In this document: positions 31,360 to 42,428 of the stretch, piece by piece
How positions within the stretch are numbered: the stretch's first letter is position 1
Layout of the letters: the number at the start of each line of letters is the position of its first letter
Assembly (NCBI RefSeq): GCF_034702125.1
Contig: NC_085868.1
Location: 41,486,859-41,550,858, forward strand
DNA from: Engraulis encrasicolus
Taxonomy: Eukaryota; Chordata; Actinopteri; Clupeiformes; Engraulidae
DNA length: 64,000 nt
Reading direction: 5' to 3'
Position numbers and translations under genes: made by a program
Notes under the pieces: model-generated
Databases searched by the model: none
Seen by the model: the letters and a program-made list of their open reading frames with translations, nothing else
What the model was told of the DNA's origin: nothing

Positions 31360-32935
31360 CTGCATCACAAGAACCAACCAATCAATCAATCAACTAATCC
31401 AATACAACATGTATTTATATAGCGCAGTATCAGAACTATTAAGTTGACTCAAAGCGCTTTCAAAATACACAAACACATAGGCCAACACACATGTATTCCC
31501 ACACCTATCACAAGAGCCAACCATTCAACCATTCAACCAACAAACATTCCTCTGGTGTATACATAGGTTTCACGTTTACAAACTTTCGTGTTGTGGAGGG
31601 GCAAGATGCTAAGCAGCCAACCACGTGAGCTCATTTTTTGACCGACAGCAATTTCCAACAATCAGAGGTTTAAGAATGCGCAGCCAGGTATGTTTACAAA
31701 TGTGCAACCCATGTATATGCATCATTTGTCAGGTCTATAACGCTTATTTCTTCTGATGTATTTAGAGATGTACAGGATCCAAGATCCAGTTCCGGATCCG
31801 GCAGGATAATAGGGTTTTTCAGACTATCCGGATCCGGCAGGATCTTAAGCAGTGGATCCGGTATCCGGCAGTTACCTAAAAATCAGGATCTGGGGCATCT
31901 CTACTTTTTACGTAGCCTAGGCTTTTCAGTCAGTCTTTCACAGTCCCAATCGCTGCATGGAGTGAAAGCCCTTTGGAAGCGGCCGTTGAAAGCAGTGTGG
32001 CAGTAAGCCAATGAGTCTTAAAAATAGTTTGCGCCAACGTAATAAAAAGGGCCCACGTGTGCGAGTTGGCTATGTGTTTCAACCCTTTTGTAGGATCCGG
32101 TTTCCGGATCCGGCAGGATCTTAAGCAGTGGATCCGGTATCCGGCAGGATCCTAAAAATCAGGATCCGGTGCATCTCTAATCATTTGTCAGGTCTATAAC
32201 GCTTATTTCTTCTGATGTATAATGCTTATATTTGGTAACGTCTCATTCATATTACATTACATTACATTTAGCAGACGCCTTTGACCAAAGCGACTTACAA
32301 GGAGTAAATTCAAGCAAGTACAGAGTAAGGGGTCGAGTACAGAGTAGGGGGTATTATTATCAAACAACATACTGTAAACTGTGTGCACCCATTCATAATT
32401 TCTCATGTAGATACAGAATATGTACAAGTGCTGTGACCTCTGACCTTTATGGAATCTCTGTGCATCAAGATGGCAGCCGTGGCAGCGGGGGAGGGGAAGT
32501 AGAGATGCTGAAACGAGGCATGGACCATCACATCCATCTGGGCACGCTAAGAAGAGGAGAGGAGAGGAGAGGAGAGGAGAGGAGAGGAGAGGAGAGGAGA
32601 GGAAAGGGGAGGAGGGAAAAAGGGGAGGAGAGGAGAGAAAGAGATGAGAGGGAGGGGATGACAGGAGAGGAGAGGAAGTAGAGGAAAGGAGAGGAGAGGA
32701 AAGGAGAGGAGATTAGAGGACATGAGAGGGGTGGAGAGGAGAGGAGAGAGGACAGGGGATAGGGGAGGAGAGGAGAGGAGTGGAGAGGAGAGAAAGAGGA
32801 TATGAGAGGGGAGGAGAGGAGGGTAAAGGGGAGGAGGGGAGAGGAGAGAAAGAGAAGAGAGGAGAGAGGAGGAGGAGAGGAAGAGATGAGAGGGTGGGGA
32901 GGAGATACAGGTACCCCTGCCATGAGGAGCACAGC

Positions 32936-32985
<50 letters not shown>

Positions 32986-34049
32986 CACACACACACACAC
33001 ACGTACAGGTACCTCTGCCATGGCTGCATCGTGAAGGGGTGCTGTTGGTTGTCCACAGGCCACGTCTGTTACTGCCGCCACCTCCACGGGATGGTAGTGG
33101 TGGAGATCACCACTCTGCAGGTACACCACAGGACTGGAGGACACTGGAGGCTACGCACATGAAAGTAATATTGGCATGTTGAATTTTGCTGTAATTTCCC
33201 TTAAGACACCCCTGTTATAAATTAGCTGTTACCAGAACCATGACTAAGTCGTAATGTATTACTAAAGACCCTGTGTCATAGTGGTGTCATAGTGGTGTTG
33301 TACTATGGTAGTAAAGTATTTTTTTTAGTGAATATTACAACGTCCCAGTGGCGGGATGGTAGCCTGATTATCATCGACTTTCAAATCTCTTTGAGACTTG
33401 GTCTGACCAAGAGCATAACAATTAACGTTTCCTTAACTGCACGGTTGACCTGCCTCCCAGGGTTTGCCACTGGTTGACTAGTGTCAGACAAAGTGGATGG
33501 AGTTCCAGATTTTCCGGGAGATCAGAAACGATATTTGCCTTGCTCTTGGCCTGACTAGAAGCAACGCAGAGGGTGTTGCGTCACTAGGAAGGTGTGGCCT
33601 TTCTAGTGTTGTACTATGGTAGCAACGTTCTTTTCAGTGACTATTACCGCGCGAATAGACCAGGCGCGATGCGATTCAAGCGACAGAGTGCAGCAGCAAG
33701 CGATACGAGCGATTGAGGAGACTAGAGTATGTCCGTACAGGCAGAAGGCAAAGCATTCAAGCATTCCCATTGGCTGTGGTCACTGACCTCTATACAGTCA
33801 TTGGCTGTCGCGGCTTGTCGCCGAACCGCATCATAGAAAGTTGAAAAGATTTCAACTTCAAACTGTCACGCTCGTCTCGCAAATCGCTCTAGTCTCCAGA
33901 ATCGCTTTTGTTGTGCGACTCAATACAAAGTCAATTACTTCCGTCGCTCGCCTCGCTCAGATCGCCGCTGGTGTATTTCTGCTATTACAATGTTCCAGTG
34001 GCGGGATGGTGCCTGGTAAGGGGTGCCCTAGTGTGCAGTATAACCAGTG

Positions 34050-34097
<48 letters not shown>

Positions 34098-34650
34098 GTG
34101 CGTGTGTGTGTATGTGTGTGTGTGTTCAGAAGTATTATGGGCGGTTCACTAGACTAGTGTACAGTAGGGCTGCACGATTTTAAGAAAAAATTGATATTGC
34201 GATTTCTCTGACAGATATTGCGATTTCGATTTCCACCACGATTTTTTCCCTTTTTTAAAATCAAGTTTCAGTGCATGGGGCTCTGTTCTTATGCTCTCCA
34301 TCAGTTGGTCCAGTTAAAGTGAATGTCTTTTCTAGTGAGTGACCTGTTCACGGGCAGCATGGAGCTTTCTGATTGGTAACTGATACAGAGCCGTTCTATC
34401 AGAGCTATCTGTTGTTTTCCACACCACAAAGCAGGGGCAATAAGCAGAGCATACATAAGTGCAATTATTGACGAAAACAAAACATGGACCAGTTTAGGTG
34501 CACGATTTTTATGGCTTTGACGATCCCAAAATCGTTTTTTTTCAGTTCGATCTTTCAGCCCTAGAGTGCAGTATGACTACAGTGCTACCTGAGGAGGATG
34601 AGGAACCACGCCAGTCCACTGATGAGGAGTCACATACTGGCCCGCAGTCT

Positions 34651-34729
<79 letters not shown>

Positions 34730-35171
34730 CGCACACACACACACAGGCGCGCACACGCACACGCACGGCACACACACAGACACACGCACGCACAAACACA
34801 CGCACACGGGGGAATAATAAGTATGTCATTTACTAAAACAATATAAAAGCAACGCGACCAAAAACATAACCTTGGCGGAGGTAATAATAGATAATAATGT
34901 ATAAAACTAAAGTGATCATGGTAGTCACCTGGTAGTTGTTGTGGTAGTGTGCATGTTGAGGGTAGACTGAGGGGGCCGTCATGGCAGGAGATGCAGCAGA
35001 CACAGGATGAGACTGAGACAGACACACACACACACACAGACACCTAGTTGGAATAACATTACGATACAACATATTCCTCGTTCCGTTTCCTTTCAAAAGC
35101 AACATCTCATTGATTTAAAATGGCCACTGTGTGCATGTTATTCATGGTACTTTCAGTATACAGTATACACA

Positions 35172-35251
<80 letters not shown>

Positions 35252-36564
35252 TTGTGTGTGTGCGCGTGATACTCACGGGCCAGTGTGTGTGAGCGTGTGC
35301 ATCGGGCGTGTGAAAGTAGGCCACTCCGTTGTGATAGGTGTAGGGGTATCCAGTGGAGGTGGTTAAATAGTGAGTGTTGCAGGAGGGGGCTGGAGCCAGG
35401 GGGGCGCTAGGACCCTGCGACACCAGACCACCTAAGGAGAGAGAGAGAGAGAGAGGGTCAGGTACGCAAGCACATTACATTATAGTAGGCTCTTACTGCA
35501 GATGGGGTCGCCAGCGGGCCTATTGACTATTGGCTGAAAATACTCAACTACTTTATAATAACATCACTTTGACATTACATACAGAGAGCCTTAAAGGTAC
35601 ACTGTGCAGGAAATGGTCAAAAAAGGTACTGCAACTATGTTGCTCATTGAAACTGGGCTGCCTATTGCCAAATTTGATCTTTTCATGAAAGATTACTACT
35701 GGTAAGTAATAAACTAATATTTTCTAATATGGCCCAAGTACAGTCATTTTTGCAGCTAAAAATGTCTATTTCTTGAAATTCTAAATGGCGGACCATGGAG
35801 AAGTTCCCCCTCTTTTCACAGTCATAATGAATACTTAGAATTTGATGGTGGTGGTAAGCATTCATGAAAAAGGTAACATTTGTGAATGGGTAGCATGAAT
35901 TTAGGAAATAAACAACTAAAAATATTACACAGTGTACCTTTAAGTAACATATTAAGACAGCCATTACAATTTAGGTGACAGTAAGGTTATAACATAGGCT
36001 CTGTGCTGAGGGGTTAAGCTACATTCCCACACATTGGGGTAAATACAGAGTGAAGCAGTATACAAGTAAAGCAGAGCAAAACAACTGCAGTAAGAAACTA
36101 ATTAGCAATGAACACACACACACACACACACAAACAGGTGGGAAGACATTTCCTGAAAGATGTCGAGCTGCGTCCTACATGCACCAAAAGGTATATAGGG
36201 ATATTTGGTTTTCAGGTGAAATGTCAGGATGACCCTAAAAAAAGCCTCAAGCCTCATCACAAGCAAGCACTGTCACAGTAGCTGATACTTTTACACTAAT
36301 TCACTCTCAACTAATTCAATTCAATAATTTTGCTGTTTTGTGACAACTGTGCGTGTGCATATGTACTGTACATTGTGTATTTCTCTCAGTGAAGGAAAAA
36401 AATATCAGAACAACCAGTAGAGCACAGCATAGTATCGTGTAGTTGTGAGTGAGTGTGCGGACGTGAGATTCTTACACAGCATTCCTGTATGCTGCCTGCG
36501 GATCGCCTGGCCAATGTTGAGCGTCTTATCCCTTATAGACAACCGACCCGCCTGCAGAGAGAGA

Positions 36565-36618
<54 letters not shown>

Positions 36619-37077
36619 GAGAACAGACAAGGATATAGATGTTAGAGACAGATAAAGACAGAGAGAAAGGGGGGGGGGCATATGTGAGAATAAGACTGAC
36701 GGAGGAAGACATATTTTGGAGGGTACTTTAGGGTGCAGTAGGGTACAGGTAGTGTTATGGAGGGGGCAACAACTTAGACATGCACTCAAGGCACTAACCC
36801 TCTGTGGTGTACTATGTAACCCACACCGTGATAACTACCCCGGCGTGGACGCACCACTATCCCATCCCCCCTCACTCTCCCTCCTCCTCCCACCCCCACT
36901 GGAGTAACTGGCCAGCCAGGCTAGCAGGCTAACAGCTCCCAGGCATTGGGCAGAAATAGCTGTGTAAATACACAACTATGCTAACAGGCACGGAAGAGAC
37001 CCAATGTGTGTTGAGATATCAAGAGAATTTACAAAGTGGAATATCTATCACAGAAGTGGTCGGATGGGACTCTCGAT

Positions 37078-37113
<36 letters not shown>

Positions 37114-40100
37114 TTAATAATAATAATAATAATTGTATTTGTATAGCACTACATCATACAAGGCATTCAACTCAAAGTGCTTAACAAATGGGAAAAAAAC
37201 ATCATTGTTAGAGATGGATTTAAAAGGAGAGGTAGAGAGGAGAGGCAGAAATAGCAAATCTAAATGTATCTTCAATTTACTTCATGATCTCTCTATACTC
37301 TTTTTTTGTTTGTTTATTACAAACATATTACTTATTACAAACATTGTGACACAGCACTCCACAGCAGACAAGTGTTCACTGCACACAACGAAATTGCATG
37401 TATGCCTCACCTGTGCAAGGGGGCAGCTGCCAAAGGCGCCCATAAGGGAGCAGAGCAGCGGGACAGTACCATGATCAGTCATGAAGGAGGATGGGGGAGA
37501 GCACTGTTTAATTACTCCCCCCACCAACCTTTGGGCTACAAGTCTGACGCCCTAACTGCTTACACATGACTGCCTGTGTTTTTTTCTTTTTCTTTCTTTC
37601 AGAATTTTAAAATGGCATTCTTCTTCAGCTATTTCTATCACATGAGTGGTCAGATAGAATTAATTATCTTAATTTATCTTAAATTTACTTCATACTCTCC
37701 ATACTGTTTTTATGATCCTATATGTTCATATGTTCATTATAAACTTACTGCACGGCATAATTAAGTATTTTGAACTTTTGAAGCATCAGATGGGACTATT
37801 TATTTACACTTACTTCATGAAGTATCTTGTGGGCATCCTCTTGAGTTTCAAATGTGACAAAGCCATATCTAAACAGTCAGCAAAATAACATAAGTTACAC
37901 AAAAAAAGAATGTGTGCATTATGCAAAGCAAAAGACTACAATAAAAAAACGACACGTAATAATTACATCATACGTAATTATAGAAATTATGTTGTACATA
38001 ATTATGACATGATTATACCCTTTGGATACGCCGGCTCGGTCAATGACGATTTTGACTTCCTTAACGACCCCGTAGTGGGAGAAAAACCGCCTCAGGTCGC
38101 CTTCGTTTGTCTGCAGGTTAAGGAGCAGACACAACAAGCACTCTCACACGTAAACAAAAACAACAAAAATATTTACAAACAACACTTACTGGTCCAGTGC
38201 ACCTGTTCCACACACAGAGAAATAAGGCAAGGCATGGCAAGTTTATTTATATAGCGCATTTCATACACAGGTGCAACTCAATGTGCTTCACAAAGTTAAC
38301 AAATGTAAAAGAAAGGAAACAGGGAAAAAAGAAGGAAATAAATTAGAGTCAAAAAACATTTAAAACATTAAGATAAAACATAAGGTGAAAATAATAATAA
38401 AATTAAAAATAAAATAAACATAAAAATAAAAATAATAAAAAAAATAAGAATGATATGTAATTTAAGCAAAAGGAAGGCATCTGAGAACAGCTTTGTCTTG
38501 AGTCTAGATTTAAAGCTATCAATCAGGGTATATACAGCAATCTTGAAGTCAAATTTACTACCATTTAATACCCTTTTTCACTACCTTTAGATTTTTTTTA
38601 CAACCATCACGACATTCCGATTCCAGTATTAACAAGACATCTTTTGTAATTTCTACCTTCTAAACATTACATTACACTTTCGTGTTTTGCAAAAAGACGC
38701 CCGAAAGGGAGCAGTGCGATTCCAGAGTGCTGTTTAAAAGTCTGCTATGAACTAAGTCAGGTAGCTACTGTTGCGCGAATCACTGGTGTTTTGAAAAAAC
38801 TGTGATAAACAGTGAATAAACAAAGATTTTTAAAATCAAAATGGTGCAACTAAAAAAAATAATACCTCGTTTTTCAAAAATTAATACTTTTTGAGCAAAT
38901 TTACGACTTTTAAGGCCATTAAATTTTGACTTTTCAATTTATCACCTTTTAATACTTTTTAAAACCCTGCATACACCCTGTAAATAGTGGGTAGGGCTGT
39001 AACGATATTGTATCGAACCGAGAAATCGCGATACTCAGAGTCACTATACTGTATCGCGATACCAGGAGGCAGTATCGTGATACACTCTTTTAATGTTTTG
39101 TTACCCATCAACCCAGAAAACAACATGATATGAAGTGATAGTACTTCCAAGCATCATCATAATCATATAGAAACTTTTTAAAATGATCAGTAGCCTCTTG
39201 TAACCTATTCTATGCTTATCAGATATTGTTGGCAAATTAGAAATCGTGGGGTTTATCGAACCGTAGGTCATGAATCGTGATACAAATCGAATCATGAGTT
39301 GAGTGTATCGTTACACCTCTAATAGTGGGTGCATTTTTTACGTCATCTGGAGGCTGGTTCCAAAGCTTTGAAGCATAGAAGCTAAAGGCTGCCTCTCCAC
39401 ACTTTGTTTTGACTTTTGGAATCACCAGCAAATTCTTCTCCGTTGACCTTAGTGACCTGGTTGGTGCATACAGCTGAAACATATCCAGTAGATATGTGGG
39501 TCCAATTCCATTTAAAGATTTAATCACAAGTAGCATTGCCTTAAAATCAATTCTGTAGCTTACTGGGAGCCAATGCAGCGATCTTAAAATTGGAGTAATG
39601 TGGTCGAACTTCCTTGTTTTTGTAAGAACCCTTGCTGCTGCATTTTGTACAAGTTGAAGCTGTTTAATGGTCTTTTTGGGGAGGCCAGTAAAAAGACTGT
39701 TACAGTAATCAACCTTACTAGAAATGAAGGCATGTATTAGCTTCTCCAGATCATGTTTAGACATAAGGCCCCTACATTTAGAGACGTTTTTTTATGTGAT
39801 AAAATGCAGACTTAGTAATAGCTTTCATGTGACTGTTGAAGTTTAGGTCACTGTCAATGAGGACCCCAAGATTTTTAACTGTATCCCTTGCTTTCAGTCC
39901 CTTCGTTTCAAGGATAGTAGCAATCTTTTATCTCTCCTCTCTTTTCCCAAATATAATTACTTCAGTTTTATCTGTGTTCAGCTGGAGGAAATTGTGAGAC
40001 ACCCATTTGTTAATTTGGTCCATGCAATGATAGAGTGATTCAAGGGAGGTGTAGTCATTGGGGGACATAGATAAGCAGAGTTGGGTATCATCCGCATAGC

Positions 40101-42428
40101 TATGGTAATTTATGGAGTTATTCTCGATAATGTGTCAAGGTGGCAGCATATACAGATTGAACAGTAGTGGTCCCAGAATGGAGCCCTGTGGGACCCCACA
40201 GTTCAGAGACATCGGTGATGAGGTATGTCTTCCAATGGCGACAAAAAAAAACGTCTTTGTTGTAAGTACGATTTTAACCAGTTGATCACTATGCCTGTAA
40301 AGCCAACCCAGTGTTCCAGTCTATGTAGTAGTATGGCATGATCAACTGTGTCGAAAGCTGCGCTTAAATCTAGTAGCACCAAGACGGATGATTTGCCAGC
40401 ATCAGAATTCAATCTTATGTCATTCATAACTTTAATAAGAACTGTTTCAGTGCTGTGGTAGGCACGGCACACCACACACGACATTAGAAATAAAGCTCTC
40501 CTTTTCAGTACGTGTACCTACGGTGTACAGCCGTGGTCTCTAATTATTTTTTTCCAAGGGCCACATTATGTAGAGCAAGTAAAGCCGCGGTCCAAACCAA
40601 CGCGATGAGAAACAAGTTAGATGTCTGCACAGAGAACAGATTTTTGCTTTTCCATTTTCCCTTCTTGTCAATGTCTGTTTTGAGACTGTTAGCATAAGAT
40701 CTAACTCTCTGTGAATGCTTTGGCGATACACTGAAGTTTTAGTGATTGAAAATCACACACATTATGTTTTCCTTTGTTGTGACCTCATGGAGGGCCAAAT
40801 GTTTGCCATGCCCGGGCTGGATTTGGCCCACAGGCCTTTGTTCGGAGACCAAGGGTGTACAGGAACAATCCTACAGTATAACAAATCCATACACTGTATA
40901 TAAAGATGTTTAGCATTAAACTGCATGGTAACTGTTTCCATTTATTTACACATTGGCCCTTCCATTTATTTCGGTCGGATGAAGAACAAATCACCAGTAC
41001 AACACTCACCCTTGTGTCGATGTTGCCGACGAATATGCGATTAGGTATGACTGTTCCATATCGTGGAGCATGATGCACGGTCAGTGGAGCGCTGGGCTCG
41101 GGAGAGCCAGAACTCCGGCTAGGGGAACTGGCCTGTGACTGGGTCTGAGTCTGGCGAAGAGACAATGCACTTGACATCAGAAAAAATGCGGCCAAACAAA
41201 CCCGACACGGCACTTTGCATAACAAGTATCAAGTGATTGAACAGGCACGCTTGAATGAAAAGGTGGCTCTTGTATTAACCTGTAACTATTTTGAGTATGT
41301 AAAGCAGGGATGTCAAACTCAGGCCTGGTGGTCAAATCTGGCCTGTGGAGTCATTTTATTTGGCCAGCGAGATCATTTCTAAATGTGTATTACAATTGGC
41401 CCACATGCAGCATTAATGTAACAAGACTTGAACATGACATTTGGTGTGTCACAGGAATATGAGTGGGCCCGGACCATTGAAACAGCTCACACTCATGTGC
41501 AGGCACATTTGAACTAACAGAGTATAATGTGAAAGAGTGTGTGTTAAATTTAACTGTATGAGTATTAAGTGCATGTATGTATGCATGTACACTTTTAGTA
41601 GTTTAAAATAAATAAATATTGAGTTCGGCCAGTGACTTCGTCATAGATTTTGACCCTCAGTCAATTTGAGTTTGACACCCCTGACGTGAAATGTGATTTA
41701 ATTACTTGAAACAATGTTGGCCTTGTTGTACGGATCGACAGAGAACCATTGTGGAGTTTTTAAGTCGCTCTACAATTACCACCAGTAATCACCAGTAACA
41801 CTCACAATTGTGTCGCTGTTGCCGACGAATATGCCTTCAGGTATGACTGTGCCGTATCGTGGAGGAGCGTGATGCACGGTCAGTGGAGCGCCGGACTCGG
41901 GAGAGTCAGAACTCCGGCTGGGGGAACTGGCCTGCGACTGGGTCCGAGTCTGATCAAGAGATGATGAACTTCAGAAAAATGCAGCAATTCGCAAAACAAG
42001 TACAGGATTTTATGCTTAAATAAACAGGTTTTCGGTGGAATAAAATCTTGTATTAGCTTGTAACGAGCCTACGTTCAGTATATCAAGGGTGTTTCACTTG
42101 AAACAATGTTGGTCTTATTGTGCGGATTGATCGAGTGCCATTGTTGAATTCCCAACTCGCTACAAATACAATGTAGCAAACATAAGAGCGCATCACGGCA
42201 ATGCGAAATTGGCAGTCAACAACATAATCAAGCAACCAGCAAAGCATGTCACACATTTTTACTGCATACAGTCATTGCAAATTCATGCATGTTCAAGACC
42301 AAATGGGTTCCCGATTACTACATGTACAATTAATTCAATCTTGCCAATGCTAACTAGCTGTGCGGTTACCTAGCAAGTTGCAAGCAGGTTCCAACAGAAT
42401 CTTCATTTGAACTTACCGATGTGTCCAT
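31204..42428 (-). CDS. boll: Boule-like germ-cell RNA-binding protein (DAZ family), 10 exons
   Basis: BOULE binds mRNA 3' UTRs and promotes their translation during meiosis. Exons: 42428-42417, 41150-41010, 38110-38019, 37868-37814, 36551-36476, 35431-35277, 35012-34929, 34648-34589, 33150-33007, 31359-31204. They join in phase to 975 nt, 324 residues. The RRM has RNP2 IFVGNI (43-48) and RNP1 KGYGFVTF (81-88). The DAZ motif [20 protein letters not shown] is at 147-166. Human BOLL has the same motif and the same order RRM, DAZ repeat, Q/P-rich tail. The first exon codes only MDTS. Exons 2-9 match human BOLL; the terminal exon ([10 protein letters not shown]...TTTELQ) does not resemble the human end and is assigned by phase, acceptor and position. 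A second exon 2 lies at 41806-41949. Confidence 0.9.
31408..31470. mobile_element. LINE/SINE tail fragment (tttatatagcgc type)
   Basis: The words tgtatttatatagcgcagta and ctcaaagcgctttcaaaat are the common 3' tail of fish L2-type repeats. Similar tails occur at about 37130-37190 and 38235-38310. Confidence 0.5.
31555..31724. repeat. Palindromic MITE-like repeat, copy 3
   Basis: Contains gccaaccacgtgagct, tttccaacaatca and terminal aacccatgtata, shared with 25570-25746 and 9743-9925. Confidence 0.75.
31721..32220. mobile_element. GGATCC-rich inverted-repeat element between 41-bp direct repeats
   Basis: The element at about 31762-32179 starts tagagatgtacaggatcc and ends ggatccggtgcatctcta. 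It is full of ccggatccggcaggat words in both orientations. The same 41 bp (atcatttgtcaggtctataa...gatgtat) flank it on both sides (31721-31761 and 32180-32220). A second copy of the element lies at 52079-52356. It is probably hAT-like, but no simple 8-bp duplication is seen. Confidence 0.75.
32255..32320. mobile_element. Fish SINE/LINE tail (acatttagcagacgc type)
   Basis: Reads attacattacatttagcaga...ccaaagcgacttacaa, a very common fish interspersed repeat. The inverse occurs at about 52648-52702. Confidence 0.6.
32548..32935. repeat. GGAGA purine-rich satellite in boll intron
   Basis: About 380 bp of almost pure purine built from gagga and ggaga units, followed by a CA tract (32937-33002). 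Frames over it are artefacts. Confidence 0.92.
32902..32931. repeat. Copy of the boll exon 9 3' edge
   Basis: Reads atacaggtacccctgccatg, matching gtacaggtacctctgccatg at the real exon end (about 33003-33022). The two copies are separated by the CA tract 32937-33002. The donor context is changed (gtatct instead of gtacgt). Confidence 0.75.
33362..33605. repeat. Dispersed repeat, copy 2 of 2
   Basis: The word order matches 19775-20080, including attatcatcgactttcaaat and ggcctgactagaagcaacgc. It sits inside one unit of a local duplication (see findings). Confidence 0.75.
33655..33978. mobile_element. PIF/Harbinger-like MITE, older copy
   Basis: Nearly identical over about 320 bp to the complete copy at 58573-58910, including gtatgtccgtacaggcagaa. 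Its left end has been altered (gcgcgaatagaccaggcg) so only the right terminal repeat is intact. Confidence 0.8.
34034..34125. repeat. TG microsatellite in boll intron
   Basis: (TG)n with gcgtg and tatg interruptions. Confidence 0.9.
34160..34563. mobile_element. hAT-type MITE copy (tagggctgcacgatt family)
   Basis: Starts cagtagggctgcacgattt and ends with the diverged inverse gatctttcagcccta. Same family as 22787-23154. It ends about 25 bp from boll exon 8 (34589-34648). Confidence 0.65.
34650..34810. repeat. CA microsatellite abutting a boll acceptor
   Basis: (CA)n with cgcaca variants begins immediately outside the acceptor of the exon at 34648-34589, so on the sense strand the acceptor is preceded by a TG tract rather than a normal pyrimidine tract. 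Confidence 0.9.
35173..35262. repeat. TG microsatellite in boll intron
   Basis: (TG)n with tatgttt interruptions, about 15 bp from the donor of the exon at 35431-35277. Confidence 0.9.
35595..35939. mobile_element. TTAA-flanked MITE, copy 1
   Basis: Flanked by TTAA (35591-35594 and 35940-35943) with inverted ends aggtacactgtg and cacagtgtacct. It is closely similar throughout to 54561-54917, including atggtcaaaaaaggtactgc. piggyBac-like by its target site; 345 bp, non-coding. Confidence 0.88.
37079..37132. repeat. TAA trinucleotide repeat
   Basis: About 53 bp of (TAA)n with one variant, directly before an L2-type tail (tttgtatagcactacatcat). Confidence 0.95.
38225..40484 (-). mobile_element. 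L2-type LINE remnant in the intron after boll exon 2A
   Basis: On the minus strand, 40484-40203 reads as reverse transcriptase ([20 protein letters not shown]). About 40100 carries the catalytic YADDTQL. From 39764 to about 39330 the C-terminal part reads [20 protein letters not shown] then [12 protein letters not shown]. The 3' tail with ttatatagcgcatttc ends at about 38225. The frame is broken in several places and interrupted by a hAT element (38992-39321). The 5' part is missing, so it is inactive. Confidence 0.82.
38992..39321. mobile_element. hAT-type MITE nested in the LINE
   Basis: The ends tagggctgtaacgat and atcgttacacctcta are inverses, flanked by the exact 8-bp duplication atagtggg (38984-38991 and 39322-39329). 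The interior is rich in tatcgcgatac. 330 bp. Confidence 0.9.
41305..41683. mobile_element. hAT-type MITE between the two boll exon 2 copies
   Basis: The ends cagggatgtcaaactca and tgagtttgacacccctg are inverses. The flanking 8-mers atgtaaag and acgtgaaa are similar but not identical, so the target duplication has decayed. A relative lies at about 50727-51138. Confidence 0.8.
41806..41949 (-). CDS. boll: Duplicate copy (2B) of boll exon 2
   Basis: This 144-nt open segment has an AG acceptor (gatcag) and a GTGAGT donor and is clearly homologous to exon 2A (41150-41010, 141 nt). Both start and end in phase 0, so either or both could be spliced between exons 1 and 3. Copy 2B reads [14 protein letters not shown] where 2A reads [14 protein letters not shown], so RNP2 and the residues before it are altered, and it has one extra Pro. 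Copy 2A fits the family better. 2B could be an alternative exon or a decaying duplicate that is still open. Confidence 0.8.

Noticed and set aside
39237..40484. Reverse-transcriptase-like frames as possible host genes
   Set aside because: They are broken parts of an L2-type LINE inside a boll intron, interrupted by a hAT MITE.
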